Origin: Trichomonas vaginalis G3
Taxonomy: Eukaryota; Parabasalia; Trichomonadida; Trichomonadidae
Assembly: GCF_026262505.1 (NCBI RefSeq)
Contig: NW_026529132.1
Span: 1-64,000 of the forward strand
Direction: 5' to 3'
Length of the DNA: 64,000 bases
The notes below the pieces were generated by a model that had not been told where the DNA came from, searched no databases, and saw only the letters and a list, made by a program, of their open reading frames with translations. Position 1 is the first letter of the stretch, and every line of letters begins with the position of its first letter. The translations under genes and the position numbers were made by a program. Below are positions 1 to 9,550 of this stretch, one piece after another.

Positions 1-21
1 CCTGTTTTTTCACCCTCGTGA

Positions 22-192
22 CTTTGTCATAACTTCTTCGTAAATGCTTTGTCATAACTTCTTCGTAAATGCTTTGTCATAACTTCTTCGTAAATGCTTT
101 GTCATAACTTCTTCGTAAATGCTTTGTCATCATAACTTCATAACTCTTCGTAAATGCTTGTCAATCATAACTTTGTCATAACTCGTAAATGA
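22..192. repeat. Minisatellite, 25-bp unit
   Basis: Four perfect 25-bp units (CTTTGTCATAACTTCTTCG plus TAAATG) run from 22 to 121 and degenerate shortened units follow to about 192. The block lies in a non-coding gap of element 1 flanked by two reverse-oriented GGTGA elements; the first is cut by the window edge (1-17). Confidence 0.9.
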
Positions 193-203
193 GTGTAAAT
201 GAC

Positions 204-266
204 CAAAAATATATTATAGGTGAAGAGGTGAGATGTCACCTCTTTTTTCACCTAATTTCTCACCCT
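204..266 (-). repeat. GGTGA palindromic intergenic element, copy 1
   Basis: Read on the minus strand this has GGTGA blocks separated by A-runs, then GGTGACATCTCACC, CTTCACCTA and an A/T tail ending in ATATTTTTG. The same element follows gene ends elsewhere in both Mavericks. It is followed at 268-297 by two short GC-rich hairpins (GCCGC-TAA-GCGGC and AGACC-AAAG-GGTCT). Confidence 0.8.
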
Positions 267-377
267 CAGCCGCTAAGCGGCGAGACCAAAGGGTCTTGAA
301 TTTTCATGAATTTCTTAAGATAGAAAAATAAAGTTTAGTTTTATTTTTATTTATTTTTTTATTTTGTATGTAAAGAT

Positions 378-1343
378 ATGATTTCAACAATCGGCACAAC
401 AACAATTCAAGCCGCGAACGGCGGGACTCTGTCCACAACAACTTCACCAAACTCGTTAGTCATGAATCCAACATCTATGTTAGTAGAGATGAAAAGCTTC
501 ATTCCTTCTTCATATACTTTCGAAACAAAAATCCAGAAGATAAAGCAAGAACTTTTAACAAGTAATTTAGACTGTAGTGCGAAAGATGAAACAAATGAAC
601 AGTATCTTTATGAAATGCAGGACATTATTGACCATTTACCTAAACTACCTGAAATTCAGCATCAAAAACTAACTATTCCTGAATTCGATGAAATAGAAGT
701 GAAACCAACTGACTCAGTAGAAATAAAGAAGTTCATTCGAAAGGTAAACTATGAGTTTCTAGGATTTCATTGCAACCATAAGGTTATGGACAAAGATTGC
801 GACATGGTATATAAGAATGTTTCTGACATATATAAATCCGGGGAGTTTAAGACCTACGATAACTTTGTTTCGTTAGTTGCTGAATGTGTATGGCAGATAA
901 GAGATAAAGATAGAAGAGGTAAAATATGGAACGAACAGATAAGACCAACTGCTTTTGAGTTAAAGAAAACCATTGACGCCTTAGTTGTTTTAGCAGGTAA
1001 GGTTTCAGAATATAACGCAAAAATGAATCCGCAATGTTCTAAATGTAAAGCAGCAATTAGGAAATATAACTACTCCGTCAAAGAGATAGAAAGAATGCGA
1101 AACGACTATGCAGACTTAAAGAAAGAAGCAGAAAAGCCAGCAGAAAATAAAATGGACATGTTAGCATTTCTGAACAAAAACTATCCAACTGCTGACGATT
1201 TCCTTCTATCTGACGTCAAGAAGAAATATAAAGAAACTTTCGGCATTGTTAAAACTTTTGACATACTGACAGAAGAAATAGAAGCTACGAAATTGTTTAG
1301 GATTTCAAATATACATCGTACAATTCATGTAAAACGCTTGTGA
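378..1343 (+). CDS. Maverick protein of unknown function, 321 aa
   Basis: An uninterrupted ORF starting with ATG after a long T-rich leader (TTTATTTTTATTTA at about 340). I do not recognise a family. The product is charged and mostly helical by composition, has a CxxC pair in the middle (CSKC near residue 222) and a Lys/Glu-rich stretch after it. It is one of the few unbroken genes in this element. The stop is followed within 10 bases by the palindromic GGTGA element, and the next gene starts 80 bases on in the same direction. Coding status rests on length and on its place in the tightly packed element; function is unknown. Confidence 0.75.
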   Translation: MISTIGTTTIQAANGGTLSTTTSPNSLVMNPTSMLVEMKSFIPSSYTFETKIQKIKQELLTSNLDCSAKDETNEQYLYEMQDIIDHLPKLPEIQHQKLTIPEFDEIEVKPTDSVEIKKFIRKVNYEFLGFHCNHKVMDKDCDMVYKNVSDIYKSGEFKTYDNFVSLVAECVWQIRDKDRRGKIWNEQIRPTAFELKKTIDALVVLAGKVSEYNAKMNPQCSKCKAAIRKYNYSVKEIERMRNDYADLKKEAEKPAENKMDMLAFLNKNYPTADDFLLSDVKKKYKETFGIVKTFDILTEEIEATKLFRISNIHRTIHVKRL

Positions 1344-1350
1344 AAAACTG

Positions 1351-1412
1351 GGGTGAGAAAACAGGTGAGAAAACGGGTGACATCTCACCTCTTCACCTAT
1401 AATATATTTTTG
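1351..1412 (+). repeat. GGTGA palindromic intergenic element, copy 2
   Basis: Lies directly after the stop of the 321-aa gene and ends 11 bases before the next ATG. It has three GGTGA blocks, the dyad GGTGACATCTCACC and an A/T tail ending in TATTTTTG. It could act as a 3'-end or termination signal for the upstream gene, as a promoter for the downstream gene, or both. Confidence 0.8.
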
Positions 1413-1422
1413 CTTTAATTAA

Positions 1423-1917
1423 ATGCTTTCCGGAAACGTCGATGAAAATCATATGGACAAATTATATGAAAAAATTAATAATGATTACCCCTCATTAACC
1501 AGGGAAATGACGGATTCTATAGTTCGTAAATTCGATGAAATACAGGATATGTGGTTCGACAGATTCGACATGAACGATAAGGAAAAGAGAAAGAACGATA
1601 ACAATTTACTTACTAAAAGAATCCTAAAATCTAAAATAGGTGAAGCTTCAACATTTAACACAGTACATAACTTTTACACCGCTGTTTATATTTTCAATAA
1701 TTTATTTAACGATGAACGAGAAAGAAAAAGTATGTTTAACGGAAGAAATGAATATGATTTTATCCTTTGTGCTGTTCGGGATGTTGACATGAAACTAAAG
1801 AAAATATTCTTATTACAAGATGACACGGTTGAAGATGAAGTCAATGAGTTTTTAAATCGTGATTTAAATGAAATTGATGAAGTTATGACCGAATGTTATA
1901 AAAAGTTCAAGAGGTGA
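1423..1917 (+). CDS. Maverick protein of unknown function, 164 aa
   Basis: An intact ORF with an ATG in a TTAAATG context just after a GGTGA palindromic element. The product is acidic, rich in Asp, Glu, Asn and Lys, and helical by composition, without Cys pairs, membrane segments or a motif I can name. It is followed at once by another GGTGA element and converges on the integrase gene, whose stop lies 80 bases away on the other strand. The two unknown genes at 378 and 1423 are likely co-oriented members of one expression block. Function is not assigned. Confidence 0.7.
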   Translation: MLSGNVDENHMDKLYEKINNDYPSLTREMTDSIVRKFDEIQDMWFDRFDMNDKEKRKNDNNLLTKRILKSKIGEASTFNTVHNFYTAVYIFNNLFNDERERKSMFNGRNEYDFILCAVRDVDMKLKKIFLLQDDTVEDEVNEFLNRDLNEIDEVMTECYKKFKR

Positions 1918-1972
1918 AAAAGAGGTGAGAAAACAGGTGAAATCTCACCTCTTCACCTAAATTATATTTTTG
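1911..1972 (+). repeat. GGTGA palindromic intergenic element, copy 3
   Basis: Overlaps the last codons of the 164-aa gene and fills the gap between that gene and the convergent integrase gene. It has the same block order as the other copies: GGTGA/A-run repeats, GGTGAAATCTCACC, CTTCACCTAAA, then TATATTTTTG. Its position between convergent genes argues for a 3'-end role rather than a promoter role. Confidence 0.8.
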
Positions 1973-1997
1973 TCTGATTTACATCCAACGAAAAAGT

Positions 1998-3079
1998 TTA
2001 GAAGAATTTTCTTATTCTTTCTGGCATGTTTTTATCTTTCCAGTACTCCCGCTCTAATGGTCCCAGATGAGTTGGTTTAGATTCTCTCAAGTTCTTAGAT
2101 GGTATAACATCTTCAACGCCTCCTTCATATCTTACTTTATAAGTGTCATCGTTTGTGTTATAGTCAAGTATTTCAATAACCACTCCTCGCTTTGCTTCGT
2201 CAATGGTTTCAGCAAGTTTGCCATTACTACTTTCGACTAATTTATGTCGAGGGTAAAATGCTATGGAGTCGTCAGCAGCTTTTATAAGATATCCATTACC
2301 TTGCGTAGAGTCTACGATATAATAATTTCGACTTAACCTTAAACGTTTCTTTGTCAATGGTTTGTCGTCAAGAACTACACGAACTTTTGTACCAGGAATG
2401 AGGGTAAATTGTGTTGAATTTCTGATATTTTGTGTTTGGCTTCGTTTCTTTTGTATATACTTTTCTTCTTGTTGTTGTGTCATTGAATTTGGTGTATGTC
2501 CTGTTGTAGAATGTGTTGAGGAATTATATACTTCGAGAAAATGTTTCATTGTTTCTTCGGTAAAGTCTCGCTCTTGATTTAAATCTCTGAGCGTTCTTAT
2601 GAAGCGGTTTATGATGCCGAGTATGTTATGGTTATGGTCTTCAGTAGTGTAGTGAGTTATGTTATGCTTAATGAGAAATTCTGTGATTTCGTTGCTGAGG
2701 TATGCACTGTCTTGGTCTGATGTTAAAGTACTTGGGTTATGTTCTGCTACAAACTTTTGTAAAACTCTTAACACTTCACGAGTTCCTTTATTTTCATTAT
2801 ATGCATATGCTTTACGAGTGTTAACATTTATGAAGATGAGGAATGGTTTATGTCCTCCTTTTCTGCTTTGAATGAGAGTGTCAAATTGGTATGCGTCAGG
2901 AGTGTTGGAGTAAATTGGTAAAAAGTAGTCGTAAGGATTTATTTTTGTTTGATGTACAACATTTTTGTCAAAGAACCTTTTCACTTCAGCTCTGTTAGTA
3001 AATCCCAACTCTTTGCAGCTTCATTGAACTTCTTAAATGACCTCCATGGATGTTGTTCGAATACTTCTTTCAAGCTCAT
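1998..3079 (-). CDS. Maverick integrase (retroviral-type core, chromo/SH3-like C-terminus)
   Basis: The protein would cut and join element ends during insertion. The core has Asp43 (in YQFD), Asp98 (in TSDQD) and a LGIINRF motif; numbering is from the long frame ending at 3008. The residue 36 positions after Asp98, where the catalytic Glu of the DD35E triad is expected, is Asn134. The C-terminal 60 residues resemble a chromo/SH3 fold (IEILDYN, YKVRYEGG). The likely true start is the ATG at 3079 in a TAAATG context; a one-base frameshift near 3012 separates the first 22 or so codons from the rest. No zinc-binding HHCC domain is visible. It lies 18 bases downstream of the fibre gene on the same strand. 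Confidence 0.85.
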
Positions 3080-3828
3080 TTATGTAAAGTAAAGATTTTA
3101 ACCAACTCGTATCCAAGCGTGCATTGTTATATAAGGAGGCATATAATCTTTTCCATTACCTGCTGGGTCTGTAATACCAGCTACAACATGTGTATGATTT
3201 CCTGCAGTTCCACAGAAAATACCTGTGCTAACATCTTTGGGGTCAGTTGTGATATCATATCTGCATTCCCTGTCTATCGAACCCGCTGCAAGATTTATAT
3301 AACCTCTTTTTGTTATTGAATGTGAATGGTTTCCTTCCACAGATGTTCTTCCACTGAACCTATGCATATGTGAAGGAAGGTTTTCAATACCTATTTTCTT
3401 TGAACCTCCCATCTTCATTGACTGCGTATTAGTGTAGAATGGAAAACTGTCAACTATTTCATACCATCTACCACCAAATAAAGTGTTTGGATTTATTGGA
3501 TTCATAGACGTATAAACAGCTCCTATAGGATATATTAAATCATATATGCTCATAACTCTATAAACATATTCTAAAGAACTTATGTCATTAAATACCATTT
3601 GGAATGTATCTCCCGGATGAAATGTTGCATTTGTTCCACTTTTATAATGTAATGTTAGTTCAATAGAATTATCCAAGAAAAATTCAAAAGTATCTGGTTG
3701 AAGACCTCTAACAAATTCAAATGGAGTTGCTGGTTCACCATTTATAATTTCTGTTGTAAATGTCATTGTATCTGGTTTCGAAAATTTCTTTGTTAGTTCT
3801 GCATCCACATAAGTTTTATCTGCTTTCT

Positions 3829-4045
3829 TATCTAACATTGCTGGTAGTTCATATGCTTCAAAGTTTCTGGCATGATCTTCGGTATTCCTGCAACTCTTAT
3901 CTAAATTGTTAAGAGTATCTTTTACGCTTGTACTTGGATTTCTAATGGTGCACTTGAACCAAGGTCAAAGTTCAATATTATGTCGTCTGCTCTAACAGTA
4001 GTGAAGGATTTATGTGTATGGTTCTTGTCTGCTTTCTTGTCATAT
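3829..4045 (-). repeat. Internal duplication in the fibre gene, copy A
   Basis: About 217 bases nearly identical to 4272-4488, encoding the segment from the LDKKADK repeat to the KNHTHKSF repeat. This copy lacks one T near 3948 relative to the other, which causes the frameshift there. Confidence 0.8.
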
Positions 4046-4271
4046 AAATCTTGAGCAGTGAATTTAATATTATGTTCATCCTTCATGACATAAACATCTT
4101 TACATCTAATGTTTCTCATCGTCGTTATGTCGTCATCCGATGTTAAACCTTGTGGAAAGTTAGGAGGTTTACAATATAATGCATCCCCACCAGTTCTTCA
4201 ACCGTTCCTTCAATACTTTCTATAGCAACAGTTGTGAAGGATTTATGTGTATGGTTCTTGTCTGCTTTCTT

Positions 4272-4488
4272 ATCTAACATTGCTGGTAGTTCATGTGCTT
4301 CAAAGTTTCTGGCATGACTTTCAATGTTCCTGCAACTGTTATCTAAACTGTTAAGAGTATCTTTTACGCTTGTACTTGGATTTTCTAATGGTGCACTTGA
4401 ACCAAGGTCAAAGTTCAATATTATGTCGTCTGCTCTAACAGTAGTGAAGGATTTATGTGTATGGTTCTTGTCAGCTTTACTGTCTAAA
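4272..4488 (-). repeat. Internal duplication in the fibre gene, copy B
   Basis: Partner of the copy at 3829-4045, in frame in the main fibre reading frame. The duplication unit is about 443 bp, measured as the offset between copies, so it extends the fibre by one repeat module. Confidence 0.8.
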
Positions 4489-5255
4489 GAAGTTTGAAGT
4501 TCATTTATATCGGAGATGTTGTGTTTATGAGATTTCAAAACTTTGTTCGTTGCGTCAAGTTCAACTTTGTCAGCTTTACTTTTAATAGCATCTTCAAACG
4601 TTATTTTTGCCTTAACTCTTAACATAAATCTTGGTTCAACTAATACACCATTAACAGAGAAAGTAGAGGCATAAATTTCATCGTTATAACTAAATGCTTC
4701 TGGTGCTTTACCTGTGTCATACTGTACAGTACAGCTTATGTCATAACCTTTAGCACGAATGTATTTATATCTTCTTTCATTAACATTTTTTGTCTTCGCT
4801 TCATCACTTCGTGTTAAATATCCATGGTAGTCCGTTATAATCTGTTCGTCTGAAGTTATATAATGAACGTGGTTTTTATCTGCTTTTTCGGCTAATTTCT
4901 CATTAACATCATTCACTTCTAATTCAACTCTTCCGCCAGAACTCTTATTATCATTAATCTTTTTCATTAATTCGGTAATTACGTCATAAAGACTATATTC
5001 TGTTTTCGGTTTTGTAAATAATGAGTCAAAATTTCTTTTCATCATTACATCGCTGACATTAATGATATCACCAATTCCTTTTTCATTTATTCTCTTCATT
5101 AATTCTGCAATAATGACGAATATATAATCTGTTAATTTATTCTCTTCATCGAGGGTTATAGAATGTTTTGAAATTGAATCATTAACTCCTCTAAATAAAT
5201 CAATAACTTCAGGATACACGTTTTTAATGTCTTGAATAACCCGACCAGTATCCTC

Positions 5256-5286
5256 GCCACTATGTGGCTCTGAGCCCGTTGGGCTC
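5256..5286. repeat. Pair of GC-rich mini-hairpins inside the fibre gene
   Basis: GCCAC-TAT-GTGGC (5256-5268) and GAGCCC-GTT-GGGCTC (5272-5286) are perfect short stems with three-base loops in otherwise A/T-rich coding sequence. They add a polar segment to the protein and do not interrupt its frame. Confidence 0.8.
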
Positions 5287-5962
5287 TGTTGTTCATGTTC
5301 TTCGTTCCCGTCGTTACGTGGTTTTATATCTCTAACCATCATCAACGCAGCCATAACCGGAGGGTTTGTTGCTACCTGTTCGAAAATCCGTCCGTTATGT
5401 ATGGTATATCTAAATAATTTCTTTGTGTTTGTTAAAACATTTGAAACAAGTCTTTTAAAACCATCTACAAAATTTCCTGTTTCACCTAATGTTCTTGCAG
5501 CATTTACAAGCTCACCCATTCCCGCTTTTGACCCCAAAAACGTCCATATTGCATTTATTTCACTCTGTATAGTTGTCCATTCAGCGAAACTAACACCCGC
5601 ATTCGCTAAGCTGAAAATGAAATTCAGTGGATCGAACTTAATTCCACCTTCTTTTTCAATTTCAACGAACTCACTAACATGAGATTTTAAATATTCTTTC
5701 GTTAAAATTGTTTTCCCCGATGTTATGTCATTAACGAAACTATCACCGTCAAAAGTTAACGAATTCAATTTCGTCGTTGATGCTTTTATTTCATACACCG
5801 CTTTATCGATAGTTTTTGGCTCACCTTCTTTAGAAGCATATGAAACATTAATGAATGAATTATATGTATTCGTGAATGAATTAAAATCAATGATTTTCAT
5901 TAATGACGCCTTTAATGATTCATTAACTGTTGAATCCCTTAAAACAATTAATGAACTGTCAT

Positions 5963-6015
5963 GGGCTTCGCCCTGGTCGCTTCGGTCTGAAAGACCTTCA
6001 GGACTCAAAGAGTCC
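5963..6015. repeat. Cluster of GC-rich mini-hairpins inside the fibre gene
   Basis: GGGC-TTC-GCCC (5963-5973), GGTCT-GAA-AGACC (5984-5996) and GGACTC-AAA-GAGTCC (6001-6015) lie side by side. Each has a perfect stem and a three-base loop. They sit just after one of the FDPxxTxC repeats and keep the reading frame. Confidence 0.8.
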
Positions 6016-6618
6016 GTTTGCGACTTTATGAAAGGTACACTGCAAACCGTCGAGTTTGGATCAAATGCTGTAGTTGGTGCAGGAATATTAATGATATAAG
6101 TCATTAAATCATTAAGTGACGTAAATAATGTTGTCGTTTTTGATTTAATTTCTTTAGCATCTGTTATATATGGTAATTTTATTTCTGTAGTTTCTGAATT
6201 AAAGATATTCGCTAAAATGTTTTGTAAACTGTTTTGAACAGCTGTGTAAACCGTTGAATTCGGAACTCTTACGATTTCACCATCCTTAATAAAAGGCATT
6301 GTACATGACGTAGTGCTTGGGTCAAATCTTTCGGGATTATAATTCAACATATATTCTAACGCTTCATATACAGACCTATAAACAGTTGTGTCGTTCTTCA
6401 TGACAACTTCACCATTTACAATGAATGGCATGTACATGGAGTTAAAATAGGGTCAAACTTTTCATAGTCCTTCCATGTTATGTATTTCTCGGTATTTCCA
6501 TCAGAAATAACAATATATTTGTCAGTAAGTGTGAGAGAGTATTGACCAAAATATAAACGTTTAGCTCTGTCAGCTTCATACGCATATGCAGCAATACTCA
6601 TATTTTAATGAGAATAAA

Positions 6619-7392
6619 ATGTTGTTCTATTTGCAAAGTACAGACCCAAACGAATACGGGACAGTAAAGCTACAAACAAACTTAGGTCTTCAGAATGAAG
6701 CGCTTGCTTTCAGAGTTGTTGACTTCAATACTATCGCTTCATTCGTTATAACAGATGAAACAGATTTCATGGAGCTTGAAATAGATGGAAAGAAGCACGA
6801 AATAAGATTTCACAATAATGTAGAATATAAGATGGAAACATTAGCTGGAGTGTTAAATGCGCTCATAAATACTACAATAAACAAGGAGAACGAAGAAAAC
6901 TTAATGAATGTTAAACTTATTGCAGGAGTTTTGAAGTTCAGTTATGCGAAGGAGTTTAAGATAACACGAATGAGTCATAGAGTTCAACTTCTGGGAGCAT
7001 ACCATATGACATGTCCTTTGAAAAGTGTTGACAAAACGATTGAGATGAAATCTGTTCCATACGTATGTTATGGTAATTGTTTATACGTTGAGTCAAAAAT
7101 AGCTAATGTCACAGGTATTTCAGGAGTTAATAGTAAAGGTTCAGTAGAATATAAATCCTTCTGTTATGCAGTCAATTCAATGTTCATTCCAAACGTTCCT
7201 GTCATAGTAACTCATTTAGGTAAATGGGTTCGCATTAGTCCTCATAATTTGAAAGACATGCAATTCAGACTTGTTGACTTTCAAGGAGAGCCTGTAGAAC
7301 TGAAGGCACCAGTGCGAATGACTGTTGAAGTTGACTTTTTAGAAAATATTAAATGCAACAGCTTACAAGAGAACTCAGAGCTAAAAATATAA
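6619..7392 (+). CDS. Probable Maverick minor capsid protein, jelly-roll-like, 257 aa
   Basis: An intact ORF. An in-frame ATG at 6586 would overlap the start of the divergent fibre gene, so ATG 6619 is preferred; it leaves 17 bases between the two starts. The product is rich in beta-type sequence. It ends in a segment resembling the last strands of jelly-roll minor capsid (penton) proteins: FRLVDFQGEPVEL followed by RMTVEVDF. That suggests a virion vertex role, but only by pattern and context, since I cannot compute a structure. It overlaps the next gene by 40 bases. Confidence 0.6.
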   Translation: MLFYLQSTDPNEYGTVKLQTNLGLQNEALAFRVVDFNTIASFVITDETDFMELEIDGKKHEIRFHNNVEYKMETLAGVLNALINTTINKENEENLMNVKLIAGVLKFSYAKEFKITRMSHRVQLLGAYHMTCPLKSVDKTIEMKSVPYVCYGNCLYVESKIANVTGISGVNSKGSVEYKSFCYAVNSMFIPNVPVIVTHLGKWVRISPHNLKDMQFRLVDFQGEPVELKAPVRMTVEVDFLENIKCNSLQENSELKI

Positions 7393-7622
7393 AGTATGAA
7401 TGTTATGTATTAGGTCATGAACTTTGGTTATTGCTGTTTGATGAAACAAATGAATTAGTTATGTCAGTCAAGAGAACAGAAAAAGGCGTCAAAGGCGCCG
7501 AGCGCAAAGCGCTATATTGTGTTAGTGAAAACTGCACCAAGTCAATAAGATTAGGTTTGCATTATGAAGATGAGTTCGATACTGTTGAAGAAGTTTTGGA
7601 TAGATATTACAAATTGCTTTAA
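7353..7622 (+). CDS. Small Maverick protein of unknown function, 89 aa
   Basis: Starts inside the end of the preceding gene in another frame (ATG 7353, 40-base overlap), a compact arrangement typical of this element. The product has a hydrophobic stretch near residues 18-30 (YVLGHELWLLLF). It also has an unusual basic insert (residues about 44-54) encoded by two GC-rich mini-hairpins. I recognise no family. Its stop overlaps the stop of the convergent broken gene on the minus strand. Confidence 0.55.
   Translation: MQQLTRELRAKNIKYECYVLGHELWLLLFDETNELVMSVKRTEKGVKGAERKALYCVSENCTKSIRLGLHYEDEFDTVEEVLDRYYKLL
7485..7513. repeat. Two GC-rich mini-hairpins inside the 89-aa gene
   Basis: GGCGTC-AAA-GGCGCC (7485-7499, one G-T pair) and AGCGC-AAA-GCGCT (7501-7513). 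The frame of the host gene is kept. They have the same stem and loop style as the hairpins in the fibre gene. Confidence 0.75.
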
Positions 7623-8229
7623 TTTACTAAAACATATTTCAAACAAAGCTTATATTCTGTTGAAAGTTTTGTATACTCGTTCGAATATTTATACTTAAAC
7701 TCAACTCCTGTAGTTCCTGGTATTTCAATGATGCGGATGTTACCTATTTTCATGAATGGTGTTTGACCACAGCATTCGATTTCAGGGTCGAGATAGTCAA
7801 TGACACATTGTTTCCTGTTATTCGTGATATAACATTTTCAAGGTCCTCCTTTGTTTAGAATTATTTGGTTCTTGCTTATAAGATTTATCAAAAGCTTCTT
7901 ATCGTCTTTGAGTAAATTGTTTGGTATAACTGAAGAAGGTAATGGTCTACGTTATCTGAAGGATTTGTTTGAACATTTGTGTAAGGGTTGTCGTTGGCTT
8001 CTCTTGAAAGAATTTGGTCCAGTGGTGGATACTCTAACTTAACATCTGATGTAGCGTTAGCGTTTGAAGCTGAGTTTAAATTCACGGATTTCAGTTCTGG
8101 TTCTTTTTCTTTCAAACACTCTGAACTATAGTTCTTTATGACAATATTGTTTGTCGTTCGTGAGTCAACATTTGATGTTGGTTCAATTGGAACATTAACG
8201 GCACCAGCTAAGATGGATTTGCTTCTCAT
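7619..8229 (-). pseudogene. Broken Maverick gene of unknown function
   Basis: The first 113 codons (8229 to 7888) are open from an ATG at 8229. The rest continues in other frames to a TAA at 7619, with frame changes around 7880 and near 7810. The C-terminal part is clearly protein-like in composition (two adjacent Cys in IECCGQTP, then a beta-rich tail ending in KLCLKYVLVN). The N-terminal part is Ser/Asn-rich and low-complexity. It diverges from the next gene with 25 bases between starts and converges on the 89-aa gene with overlapping stops. I do not recognise the family. Confidence 0.5.
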
Positions 8230-8254
8230 TTCATATAGAATAAAAACCTTTTAT

Positions 8255-8656
8255 ATGTATGAAATGAACAATATACTCGACAAGGGTTTGAATGTAAAGC
8301 TAACGAATGAAAATATTGTTGAATTCACTGAGACAGGAGCTGTGTATAAAGATGTAGAACTACTGAACAAAAGAGCAAAGGGAAGAAGCAGGAACATGAA
8401 CAAAGGGTGGAAGCCTATAAAAATTTATGTCAATGATGGCTCAGGAGGTTCAAACATAAAGTATGCAGAAAGTTATAGAGTTTATGCTCTCAAAGGTGAA
8501 AAGCCTTCATTTAAGAACAGCTATTCTAACGCATATCCTCAAAAGCTAACGGATGGAGAAGTGGATGATATGAATGACAGCAAAAATATTAACAGAAATG
8601 GCGACAGAGATGCATGGAATTTGTTTACCATCAGTCAATTGAAGGTTAAACTTTAA
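8255..8656 (+). CDS. Small Maverick protein of unknown function, 133 aa
   Basis: The frame is open further upstream, but that part lies over the divergent minus-strand gene, so ATG 8255 is chosen. It is preceded by a T-rich stretch and leaves 25 bases between the divergent starts. The product is hydrophilic and basic in the middle (RAKGRSRNMNKGWK), with a Gly/Ser turn and an Asn/Asp-rich C-terminal third. No membrane segment or known motif is seen. It converges on the packaging ATPase gene 49 bases away. Confidence 0.6.
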   Translation: MYEMNNILDKGLNVKLTNENIVEFTETGAVYKDVELLNKRAKGRSRNMNKGWKPIKIYVNDGSGGSNIKYAESYRVYALKGEKPSFKNSYSNAYPQKLTDGEVDDMNDSKNINRNGDRDAWNLFTISQLKVKL

Positions 8657-8705
8657 AACAATGTTGGTCGTTCCCATGGAATATTTTTGACTTTAATGGT
8701 ATTAG

Positions 8706-9443
8706 TCATGATATGAATCTCAAGGTATGAACGAGGAGAGATGAGAACTTATATGCTTCCCAAATTTCTTCAAAAGGTAATGTTATACCTGACTGTTTCC
8801 AAATGAGTTCAATATCATAACGTGAGAAACCTTGAAAGATAACGAAGTCAGTTATGAGACGTTTTATGTTTAAAGCTAAAAACCTCCATGTTTGCATAAG
8901 TATTGCTACAGTTAAGTGGTAATGTCTGACTTTAGTAATGATATTAGCTAATGGTGAGTCTGGTTTTGACACTAAACTTTACCAGCGAAGTCGTCGCAAA
9001 CGAGCAGAGTGTTTGAAGGATATTTTTTGAAGGGGTATTTTAAAGTTTTGATAGAATGTAGTTTGTCAGTCGTTTCATATCGTAAACTCCTGAGTACTGA
9101 CGTAAGTGGTGTTTGTCAATAATTCTTTCCATCTCTTCTGAAGTCTTTTGCATTCCTGACTGTATAAATTCAACGATGGCATAATATTTCCTCTTACGTC
9201 GAACGTAACGTTGAAGAAATTCAATGAGTTCACTGTCTGGAACTTTAACGACAGAGGCTTGAACTTTTGACATAAATGTTTCGCTGTTGAGTCCATAGAG
9301 TCTGAAGTTGCTGATATAATGATTTGGTCATAATATGAGTCGTTTCCTAAACGCTCTGTTATGAGTATATGACGAATTAAATTAAATGTCTTACCTGAAC
9401 CCATCTTTCCACAATAGAAATAAACGCCATTTGAAGAACTCAT
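8706..9443 (-). pseudogene. Maverick genome-packaging ATPase (FtsK/HerA type), frameshifted
   Basis: The ATPase would pump the element's DNA into a capsid. The preferred start is ATG 9443. The P-loop is GKMGSGKT about 12 residues from the start, followed by helix and strand segments as in A32-like ATPases. The Walker B segment LLVCDDFAG is read near 8985-9005 in another frame. A third segment (8972-8706) has a sensor-like region (TVAILMQTWRFL, then DFVIFQGFS). Frame changes near 9250, 9040 and 8975 split the gene. The neighbours are virion-type genes, as expected. Confidence 0.8.
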
Positions 9444-9550
9444 AGTCCTTACTGAAAGGAAGAATGAGAGAAGAGTTAAGTTTGTCTGTAGTTTCATTCA
9501 TGTCTTCATCTACGTCATGTATTAAATGCTTCATTTTATCTCCATTAAAA

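Larger units (their letters stand above)
3098..6601 (-). pseudogene. Long phage-like fibre protein gene, frameshifted (about 1,165 codons)
   Basis: The gene reads from ATG 6601 to 3098 with frame changes near 6430, 4193 and 3948. Four parts are visible. (1) N-terminal repeats of about 54 residues with the pattern FDPxxTxCxxPFI. (2) A long middle with little recognisable structure. (3) Repeats of KADKNHTH, a pattern common in phage tail fibres. (4) A C-terminal tail-collar-like tip: YPIGAVY, LFGGRW, SHMH, GNHSH, GNHTH and MPPYITMHAW. HxH motifs bind metal in the T4 short tail fibre (gp12) and related fibres. A direct duplication (about 3829-4045 and 4272-4488) underlies the middle repeats. The likely role is virion attachment; that role is inferred. 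Confidence 0.75.

Noticed and set aside
5401..6099. Plus-strand ORFs of 93 and 124 codons opposite the fibre gene
   Set aside because: Antisense to a clear long reading frame with repeats; no independent evidence.
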